The notes under the pieces are model-generated. The model made no database searches and had not been told where the DNA came from. It worked only from the letters and a program-made list of their open reading frames with translations. 64,000 nt of DNA. It comes from Actinomycetota bacterium (GTDB lineage Bacteria; Actinomycetota; Geothermincolia; Geothermincolales; RBG-13-55-18). The stretch lies in NCBI GenBank assembly GCA_030019255.1, contig JASEFK010000002.1:171347-235346 (forward strand). Reading direction: 5' to 3'. Positions 58,235 to 64,000 of the stretch are shown here, in pieces (position 1 is the stretch's first letter; each line of letters begins with the position of its first letter). Made by a program: the position numbers and the translations under genes.

Positions 58235-59161
58235 ATGGACAAGTTCTCGGTTTATTCGGCGAGACTGGTCGAAAAGGGCGAATATTTCGCCCCCGGCCAC
58301 CGCGCCTGCCAGGGCTGCGCCGAGGCGCTGGCCGTCCGCCTGGTCATGAAGGCCCTGGGACGCGACACCATAGTGGCCATGGCCACGGGTTGCATGGAGA
58401 TCGTCTCCTCGCCCCTTCCCACCACGGCCTGGGAGGTGCCCTGGATCCACGTGGCCTTCGAGAACGCCTCGGCGGTGATCACCGGCTGCGAGTCGGGCAT
58501 GAAGGCCATGATGCGCAAGGGAAAGCTACTCCCGAAGAAGATCAACTTCGTGGCCATGGGAGGCGACGGGGCCACCGCCGATATAGGCATGGGCCAGCTC
58601 TCCGGGGCCCTGGAGCGCGGGCACGACTTCATCTACGTGTGCTACGACAACGAGGCTTACATGAACACCGGCATCCAGCGCTCCAGCGCCACTCCCTGGG
58701 GCGCCAGCACCACCACCAGCCCGGCCGGCAAGCTGTCCAAGGGCCAGCGCACCCAGAAGAAGGACCTGCCCAAGATCGCCATCGCCCACAACATCCCCTA
58801 CGTGGCCACGGCATGCCCCAGCTTCCCCTTCGATCTCATGGAGAAGGTGAAGAAGGCGGCCGCCATCGAGGGTCCGGCGTACCTGCACATCCTGTCCGTG
58901 TGCCCTACGGGATGGCGCATCCCGTCGGAGGAGGCCATCAGGTACGGGCGCCTGGCCGTGAACACCTGCGTTTTTCCACTCTACGAATACGAGTACGGAA
59001 AGTACCGCCTCACCTACCGGCCGGACCCTGTCCTGCCCGTGCGGGAATACATCGAGGGGCAGGGCCGCTTCCGGCACCTGACGCCCGAGGACATCGAGGC
59101 CATCCAGGAACGCACCACAGCGGAGTACGAGAAACTGGTGAAGCTCAGCGAAGAGGGTTGA
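58235..59161 (+). CDS. porB: 2-oxoacid:ferredoxin oxidoreductase, beta subunit
   Basis: A 308-residue TPP subunit: CQGCAEALAVRL, ATGCMEIVSSP, GDGGATADIGMG-like TPP loop (MGGDGATADIGM), NEAYMNTGIQRSSATPWGAS and SVCPTGWRIP supplying the fourth cluster Cys. ATG 58235 follows GAGGAGTTGGAC. nuoE begins 4 bases after its stop. Confidence 0.93.
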   Translation: MDKFSVYSARLVEKGEYFAPGHRACQGCAEALAVRLVMKALGRDTIVAMATGCMEIVSSPLPTTAWEVPWIHVAFENASAVITGCESGMKAMMRKGKLLPKKINFVAMGGDGATADIGMGQLSGALERGHDFIYVCYDNEAYMNTGIQRSSATPWGASTTTSPAGKLSKGQRTQKKDLPKIAIAHNIPYVATACPSFPFDLMEKVKKAAAIEGPAYLHILSVCPTGWRIPSEEAIRYGRLAVNTCVFPLYEYEYGKYRLTYRPDPVLPVREYIEGQGRFRHLTPEDIEAIQERTTAEYEKLVKLSEEG

Positions 59162-59165
59162 TGAG

Positions 59166-59639
59166 ATGACGGAGATGACCCAGGACGTGAGCCGGTTCGA
59201 CCGTATCATAGAGCGTTACGAGAGGTCGGAGGAATCGCTGCTGGCCATCCTGCAGGACTTCCAGCGCGAGTTCCACTACGTCCCCGAGGAGGGCATACGC
59301 CGCCTGAGCGAGGTCATGGGGGTCCCGGCGAGCAAGATCTACGCCATGGGCACCTTCTACAAGGCCCTCTCCCTCACCCCTCGCGGCCGGCACACCATCA
59401 AGGTCTGCACGGGGACGGCGTGTCACCTCAAGGGCGCGCCCCTGATCCTGGATACGCTGGAGCGGGAGCTGAAGGTGAAGCGCAACGGGACCACCGAGGA
59501 CGGGGAGTTCACCCTGGAATGCGTCAACTGCGTGGGGGCCTGCGCCATGGCGCCGGTGGTCCTGGTCGACGAGGTGTATCACGGGCAGACCCGCCCCTCC
59601 AAGGTCGTGGATATGGTCAAGAAACAGGTTGGGAGCTAG
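59166..59639 (+). CDS. nuoE: NADH dehydrogenase-like 24-kDa subunit
   Basis: A 157-residue [2Fe-2S] thioredoxin-like subunit: [30 protein letters not shown] and [13 protein letters not shown] supply the four cluster cysteines. It pairs with NuoF in Complex I and in bifurcating hydrogenases (HndA/HydC). Here it follows porB by 4 bases, tying the diaphorase to the oxidoreductase. Confidence 0.95.
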   Translation: MTEMTQDVSRFDRIIERYERSEESLLAILQDFQREFHYVPEEGIRRLSEVMGVPASKIYAMGTFYKALSLTPRGRHTIKVCTGTACHLKGAPLILDTLERELKVKRNGTTEDGEFTLECVNCVGACAMAPVVLVDEVYHGQTRPSKVVDMVKKQVGS

Positions 59640-59643
59640 GGAT

Positions 59644-61500
59644 ATGGGAGCCATCAACTCCATAGAGGAACTGGAGGCCTACCGCCGGGAGCTCGCGGCA
59701 GCGGCCAAACCCGACCTGCCCACGGTGTTGGTATGCTTCGGTACCGGCTGCCAGGCTCACGGCTCCAGGCGGGTGGCGGAGGCTTTCATGGAGGCCATCA
59801 AGGAGCAGGGGCTCCAGGTGGACGTGAACATCGGCTTCAAGACCACCGGGTGCCACGGGTACTGCGAGAACGGTCCGCTAGTAGTGCTCCGGCCCCAGGA
59901 CATCCTCTACCTTAAGGTGAGACCAGAGGACGTGCCGGAGATCGTGGAGGAATCCATCAAGGGCGGCCGCATCGTGGAGCGGCTGGTCTATCGGGACAAG
60001 GTCACCGACGAGGTCGTCCCGCACTACAGCGAGATCCCCTTCTACAAGCACCAGCACCGTATCGCCCTGAGGCATATCGGAACCATAGACCCCACCAGCA
60101 TCGATGATTACATACTGGTGGGCGGCTACGCCGGGCTGGCCAAGGCGCTCACCATGAAGCCCGAGGACATCATCTCCGAGGTGGAGCGCTCGGGTCTGCG
60201 CGGGCGCGGTGGTGCCGGTTTCCCCACCGGGACCAAGTGGCGTTCCTGTGCGGCGGTGGAGAGCGACGTCCGCTACGTGATGTGCAACGGCGATGAGGGA
60301 GACCCGGGCGCCTTCATGGACCGCTCCATCATGGAGGGCGACCCGCACGCGGTGATCGAGGGCATGATCATAGGCGCCTACGCCGTGGGCTCGCACCAGG
60401 GATATATCTACGTGCGTGACGAGTACCCCCTGGCAGTGCGGAACCTCACCCTGGCCCTCGAGGCGGCGCGCGAGAAGGGCCTGCTGGGCGAGAACATCCT
60501 GGGGACCGGATTTTCCTTCGACATCAAGATCAGCCGCGGCGGTGGTGCCTTCGTGTGCGGCGAGTCCTCGGCCCTCATGCGTTCGGTCGAGGGCAACGTG
60601 GGTGAGCCGCGCGCCAAGTACATCCGTTCGGTAGAGAGGGGCCTCTACAATAAGCCGACCGTCCTCAACAACGTCGAGACCTGGGCCAACGTGCCCGAGA
60701 TCATCCTCAAGGGCGCGGAATGGTACGCGAGCATGGGCACCGAGGGTTCCAAGGGCACCAAGGTCTTCTCCCTGGTGGGCAAGGTCAACAATACCGGCCT
60801 GGTGGAGGTGCCCATGGGCATCTCCATACGCGAGCTGGTGGAGAACATCGGCGGGGGCGTCCTGGGGGGCAAGAAGTTCAAGGCGGTGCAAACCGGTGGC
60901 CCCTCCGGCGGCTGCATACCCGAACGCCTTGCGGACCTGCCCATCGATTTCGACAGTCTCACCAAGGCCGGGTCCATGATGGGGTCCGGAGGTATCATCG
61001 TCATGGACGAGGACACCTGCATGGTGGACGTCGCCAAGTACTTCACCGGGTTCCTGGTGGAGGAGTCCTGCGGGAAGTGTACCCCCTGCCGGGACGGCCT
61101 GCCGCGCATGCTCGACCTGCTCACCGAGATCACCGAGGGGCGCGGCAGGGAGGAGCACGTGGCCATGCTGGAGGAGCTGTGCGATCTGCTGACCTGGGGG
61201 GCGCTGTGCGGCCTGGGGACCTCGGCCGCCAACCCGGTGCTCTCCACCATCAAGTACTTCCGCGAGGAATACGAGGCCCACATTAGGGACAAGAAGTGTC
61301 CCGCCGGGGTATGCAAGGCGCTCATCACCTATTCCATAGACCCCGAGGCGTGCACCGGCTGCCGCCTGTGCGCCAAGAACTGCCCGCAGAATTGCATCAC
61401 GGGGAAGCGCAAGGAGGCCCACGTTATCGATACCTCCAAGTGTATAAAGTGCGGCGTCTGCAAGGACGTATGCAAATTCGACGCGGTGAGGATTTCGTAA
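59644..61500 (+). CDS. nuoF: NADH dehydrogenase-like 51-kDa subunit with extra Fe-S domains
   Basis: A 618-residue flavoprotein. Order: an N-terminal thioredoxin-like domain ([16 protein letters not shown] ... [11 protein letters not shown], four possible [2Fe-2S] Cys), the FMN/NADH core ([35 protein letters not shown]-like [12 protein letters not shown]), the [4Fe-4S] motif [12 protein letters not shown] ... C, and C-terminal 2x[4Fe-4S] ferredoxin ([28 protein letters not shown]). This is the HndC/HydB layout of bifurcating enzymes. ATG 59644 was chosen over a TTG 15 bases upstream. It oxidises or reduces NAD(P)(H). Confidence 0.95.
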   Translation: MGAINSIEELEAYRRELAAAAKPDLPTVLVCFGTGCQAHGSRRVAEAFMEAIKEQGLQVDVNIGFKTTGCHGYCENGPLVVLRPQDILYLKVRPEDVPEIVEESIKGGRIVERLVYRDKVTDEVVPHYSEIPFYKHQHRIALRHIGTIDPTSIDDYILVGGYAGLAKALTMKPEDIISEVERSGLRGRGGAGFPTGTKWRSCAAVESDVRYVMCNGDEGDPGAFMDRSIMEGDPHAVIEGMIIGAYAVGSHQGYIYVRDEYPLAVRNLTLALEAAREKGLLGENILGTGFSFDIKISRGGGAFVCGESSALMRSVEGNVGEPRAKYIRSVERGLYNKPTVLNNVETWANVPEIILKGAEWYASMGTEGSKGTKVFSLVGKVNNTGLVEVPMGISIRELVENIGGGVLGGKKFKAVQTGGPSGGCIPERLADLPIDFDSLTKAGSMMGSGGIIVMDEDTCMVDVAKYFTGFLVEESCGKCTPCRDGLPRMLDLLTEITEGRGREEHVAMLEELCDLLTWGALCGLGTSAANPVLSTIKYFREEYEAHIRDKKCPAGVCKALITYSIDPEACTGCRLCAKNCPQNCITGKRKEAHVIDTSKCIKCGVCKDVCKFDAVRIS

Positions 61501-61501
61501 C

Positions 61502-62230
61502 ATGGAAAAGATAAGCGTGGTCATAGACGGGAGGACCTTCGAGGCCGAAAAGGACTACTGCGTGCTGGAGGTGGCGCGCCAGAACGGCATCCACATCCCC
61601 TCGCTCTGCTACAACAGCGAGGTGACGTCGAGCGGCGGTTCCTGCCGCGTGTGCCTGGTGGAGGCCCACCAGCGGGGCAGGATGAGACTGGTCACGGCCT
61701 GCAACTTCCCGGTGCGCAAGGGCCTGGAGATAAAGACGGACACCCCCTTAGTACGTAGGATCCGTAGGGGCGTTCTGGAGCTGCTCCTGGCGCGCGTGCC
61801 GGATTCAGAGGTGATAAGGGAGATGGCCGCCGCCGAGGGCGTCACCGGGGTGCGCTTCCGCAAGGACGAGGGCGAGAACGAGCGCTACAAGTGCATCGCC
61901 TGCGCGCTGTGCACCAACGTCTGCGCCGAGGTGGTGGGCGTGCACGCCATAGCCATGGTGGGACGCGGGGCGGACAAGAAACCCGCCACCCCTTACAATA
62001 AGCCGTCGGACGTGTGCATCGGCTGCGGCGCCTGCGCCTACGCCTGCCCCACCGGAGCCATCCAGCTTAAGGAGGAGAACGGCGTGCGCCACATATGGCA
62101 CAAGGATTTCAAGATGGTCAGGTGCAGCGTCTGCGGTACGCCTTACATCCCCGAAGCTCAGGTGGATTGGATAGTGAAGAGGACGGGCAAGGACAGGTCG
62201 TTCTTCGACAAGTGCCCGGACCACCGCTGA
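61502..62230 (+). CDS. NuoG/HydA N-terminal-like Fe-S protein lacking a catalytic domain
   Basis: A 242-residue electron-transfer protein: a plant-type [2Fe-2S] domain (CYNSEVTSSGGSCRVCLVE, TACNFPV), a His-poor linker and two [4Fe-4S] motifs (CIACALCTNVCAEVVG, CIGCGACAYACPTGA). It ends in a zinc-ribbon-like CSVCGTPY ... KCPDHR. It matches the first third of HydA/HndD or NuoG but lacks the H-cluster hydrogenase and molybdopterin domains. It probably bridges NuoF to the por subunits. It starts one base after nuoF ends. Confidence 0.88.
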   Translation: MEKISVVIDGRTFEAEKDYCVLEVARQNGIHIPSLCYNSEVTSSGGSCRVCLVEAHQRGRMRLVTACNFPVRKGLEIKTDTPLVRRIRRGVLELLLARVPDSEVIREMAAAEGVTGVRFRKDEGENERYKCIACALCTNVCAEVVGVHAIAMVGRGADKKPATPYNKPSDVCIGCGACAYACPTGAIQLKEENGVRHIWHKDFKMVRCSVCGTPYIPEAQVDWIVKRTGKDRSFFDKCPDHR

Positions 62231-62411
62231 TTCCCGTCCCACGCGGAGGCGCCCGGCGCTCCAGGGAAACCGAAGGTGCCGCCGGCTCGGACGCTCCCGG
62301 GCAGGTGGACATGTTTTCCAGGGTCCCTTCGAGCACCGCGACCAAGTCTCCCCTGATTCCGCAAGAGATTGGGTTCAGCCCACCAGCCAGTGTGTCTCAA
62401 GGCGTATCCGC

Positions 62412-62440
62412 TTGACCCCGAGTATGAACATTTCGATAAT
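62412..62440 (+). promoter_or_regulatory. Promoter of the MarR-antiporter operon
   Basis: TTGACC (62412-62417) and GATAAT (62435-62440) are 17 bases apart, about 75 bases before the start. Confidence 0.6.
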
Positions 62441-62452
62441 TTAATTATTAAA
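62440..62452. promoter_or_regulatory. Palindrome adjoining the -10 box
   Basis: TTTAAT-T-ATTAAA, a perfect 13-base palindrome starting at the last base of the -10 box, is a plausible MarR binding site for autoregulation. Confidence 0.45.
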
Positions 62453-62470
62453 ATATTTAACTTTTCCAGA

Positions 62471-62486
62471 CTAACGCGACAGGAGG
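62471..62486 (+). repeat. Duplicated Shine-Dalgarno segment, copy 1
   Basis: CTAACGCGACAGGAGG, nearly repeated at 62495-62510 as ATAACGTGACAGGAGG. Confidence 0.6.
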
Positions 62487-62494
62487 TTTCCGGA

Positions 62495-62510
62495 ATAACG
62501 TGACAGGAGG
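62495..62510 (+). repeat. Duplicated Shine-Dalgarno segment, copy 2
   Basis: The second copy; its AGGAGG (62505-62510) sits at a good distance from ATG 62516 and is the working ribosome-binding site. Period 24 bases. Confidence 0.65.
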
Positions 62511-62515
62511 CAGCA

Positions 62516-62986
62516 ATGGGGAAAGTCCAGCGGGTCGCGGCGGATGTTTCGCCACCGAGGCTCGAGGAGCACATACTGAACGCCTCCCGCATCATGGTCA
62601 ATATCCTCGCCGAATCCCTGTTACAGGAGGGGGAAGAACAGATCACCGTCCCCCAGTTCCGGGTCCTGGACATGGTATACAACCTCAACGATAAACCGGC
62701 CAGGATAGCCGTCATGCTCGGCATTTCCCCCTCGGCGGTCACCTCCCTCCTGGAACGCCTGGAGGAGAAGGGCCTCCTCCGGCGCCGGCCGGGTACCGAC
62801 GACCGGCGCCGCGTGGAGCTGGCCTTAACCCAGCGGGGCGAGCATCTCGTGCGTCAGGTAAACGCCCGCCGCAAGAGGCACCTGGAGAGGATCCTTGAGG
62901 AAATGAACCCGACGGCGCGCCGCCACCTGGAGGAATCCCTGCGGGAATTCGTTTCCGCCTACCTGAGGACGAAGGAGGAAGCCTGA
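62516..62986 (+). CDS. MarR-family transcriptional regulator
   Basis: A 156-residue winged-helix protein: ITVPQFRVLDMVYNLNDKPARIAVMLGISPSAVTSLLERLEEKGLLRRRP and GTDDRRRVELALTQRG region is diagnostic (quoted from about residues 43-105 in parts). MarR proteins repress genes until a small ligand binds. It begins at ATG 62516, after AGGAGG at five bases. The antiporter start is 6 bases downstream of its stop, so both are one operon. Confidence 0.93.
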   Translation: MGKVQRVAADVSPPRLEEHILNASRIMVNILAESLLQEGEEQITVPQFRVLDMVYNLNDKPARIAVMLGISPSAVTSLLERLEEKGLLRRRPGTDDRRRVELALTQRGEHLVRQVNARRKRHLERILEEMNPTARRHLEESLREFVSAYLRTKEEA

Positions 62987-62992
62987 TTCCCG

Positions 62993-64000
62993 ATGCTCAA
63001 GGACCTCATACCCGAGAGCCCCCATTTCCTGGTCACCATGGTCGGCCTGGCCCTCCTGCTGGGATGGGGAGCGGGTCTTCTCTGCCGACGTTTTAAGGTT
63101 CCCATGGTGGTGGGATACATCCTGGTGGGCATCTTCATGGGTAAGTCCGTCCTGGGGATCTTCCACGACGACAACTTCGGTGGGCTGGTCTATTTCACCT
63201 ACCTGGCCCTGGCCTGCATCGGCTTCGACATCGGGGGGGAGCTGGCTTTCCGCAAGCTCCGGCACCTGGGGAACTCCATCCTCTGGATTTCCGTGCTCGA
63301 GTCCCTGGGGGCCACCGTGCTGGTGACCCTCGCCTTGTATATATACTCCCGCAACCTCCCCCTGGCGCTGGTGTTCGGCGCCCTGGCCTCGGCGACGGCG
63401 CCGGCGGCCACCGTGGACGTGCTGCGGGAATACCAGGCCTCGGGACCGCTGACCACCACCGTCTTCGCCGTGGTGGGCATCGACGACGCCTTCGCCATCA
63501 TCATCTACGCCTTCGCCATCTTCCTGGCCAAGTTCCTTCTCACGGGAAGCGAGGTGCACGTGGCGGAGGCCGTGCTGCGCCCCTTCGGGGAGATCCTGGG
63601 GGCCATGGCCCTCGGGTCGGCGGTAGGCCTTCTTTTCCTTTTCCTGGTACGCAACTACACCGCCCGGCGGGGACTCCTGGTGCTCACCCTGGGAGCCATC
63701 GTCCTCACCACCGGGCTGGCCAATGCCCTACATTTCTCCCTCATCCTGGCCAACATGTCCATGGGGATGGTCGTGGTCAACCTCACCAAATGGCGTAGGG
63801 AGGACCTCTTCGAGATCATGCGGGGCATAACCCAGCCTCTCTTCGTGATCTTCTTCGTGGTGGTGGGTTCGCAGCTGATGACCGGAAAGCTGCTCCAGCT
63901 GGGATGGATAGGCCTGCTGTATATCCTCTTCCGCTCCCTGGGGAAGCAGGCGGGGGCCTCCCTTGGAGGGAGGATATCCAGGGCTCCCGAGAACGTCCGC
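62993..64000 (+). CDS. CPA2-family cation:proton antiporter, cut by window end
   Basis: 336 codons of a KefB/NhaS-type antiporter membrane domain. About 10 helices are visible. Markers are FKVPMVVGYILVGIFMG, ASATAPAATVDVLREY, VVGIDDAFAIIIYAFA (the Asp pair likely carrying the ion) and GLANALHFSLILANMSMG. It exchanges Na+ or K+ for H+. Any C-terminal TrkA domain would lie beyond the edge. ATG 62993 is 6 bases after marR. Confidence 0.9.
   Translation, partial: MLKDLIPESPHFLVTMVGLALLLGWGAGLLCRRFKVPMVVGYILVGIFMGKSVLGIFHDDNFGGLVYFTYLALACIGFDIGGELAFRKLRHLGNSILWISVLESLGATVLVTLALYIYSRNLPLALVFGALASATAPAATVDVLREYQASGPLTTTVFAVVGIDDAFAIIIYAFAIFLAKFLLTGSEVHVAEAVLRPFGEILGAMALGSAVGLLFLFLVRNYTARRGLLVLTLGAIVLTTGLANALHFSLILANMSMGMVVVNLTKWRREDLFEIMRGITQPLFVIFFVVVGSQLMTGKLLQLGWIGLLYILFRSLGKQAGASLGGRISRAPENVR

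Larger units (their letters stand above)
62231..62515. other. Intergenic region before the MarR gene
   Basis: 285 bases. The first half is GC-rich and featureless; the second half is AT-rich with a promoter, a palindrome and a duplicated Shine-Dalgarno element, entered separately. Confidence 0.5.

Noticed and set aside
61502-62230. FeFe-hydrogenase catalytic subunit
   Set aside because: The gene ends after the Fe-S domains; the H-cluster motifs (TSCxPxW, MPCxxKxxE-type) are absent, so no hydrogenase activity is claimed.
1-64000. CRISPR array, integrase, transposase or prophage
   Set aside because: No regularly spaced repeats, cas genes, transposase motifs or att-like duplications beside the tRNA were seen; the window looks like core chromosome with no inserted element.

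Overview
The window is GC-rich bacterial chromosome with tightly packed operons. The gene content points to an anaerobic or fermentative, Gram-positive-type bacterium, plausibly a deep-branching Actinobacteriota lineage such as Geothermincolia or Aquicultoria; this placement is inferred from gene content and was not computed. Supporting features are an lgt next to a PASTA lipoprotein, a WxL/DUF916-type surface pair, a tmk-holB-ricT block, two 2-oxoacid:ferredoxin oxidoreductases, a membrane pyrophosphatase and an A/V-type ATPase instead of an F-type one in this region. Several genes have archaeal-type relatives: topoisomerase I, a translin-family protein and the HIKECFABD ATPase operon. Nearly all genes from 1 to 55.8 kb lie on the minus strand, with short plus-strand islands; from 56.2 kb to the end everything is on the plus strand.

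Layout. 0-7 kb: a response regulator cut by the window edge, an acyl-CoA dehydrogenase, lgt, a PASTA lipoprotein whose DnaJ-like cysteine-rich tail is split by an in-frame TGA, a tandem repeat, and a surface-protein cluster. 7-11 kb: tRNA-Thr and a porGDAB operon carrying a 105-bp tandem duplication at the porD/porA junction. 11-24 kb: ricT, holB, tmk, fumarase beta, an MFS permease, fumarase alpha, malate dehydrogenase, archaeal-type topA and hppA. 24-34 kb: a DtxR-family regulator with a palindrome inside its promoter, a secreted lipase with a TetR regulator and a 24-bp perfect palindrome, a translin-like protein, an aminotransferase, a PaaK-like ligase and an 880-residue GAF/PAS/SpoIIE phosphatase.

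34-54 kb is a cation and energy island: a nine-gene A/V-ATPase operon, two triplets of TrkA proteins, a P-type ATPase with Na,K-ATPase-like motifs, TrkH, a 53-residue membrane protein overlapping trkA, and an OB-fold-like membrane protein. With hppA (21.6-23.7 kb) and the CPA2 antiporter (63 kb), this gives primary ion pumps, K+ uptake and antiport within about 40 kb. The ATPase K subunit keeps residues that bind Na+ in the Enterococcus hirae homologue, so a sodium cycle is a reasonable hypothesis.

54-64 kb: an ADP-forming acyl-CoA synthetase alpha-like protein, then a divergent seven-gene operon (porGDAB followed by nuoE, nuoF and a truncated nuoG-like gene) that physically joins a 2-oxoacid oxidoreductase to an NAD(P)H-dehydrogenase module. 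A MarR regulator and a CPA2 antiporter, which runs off the right edge, follow.
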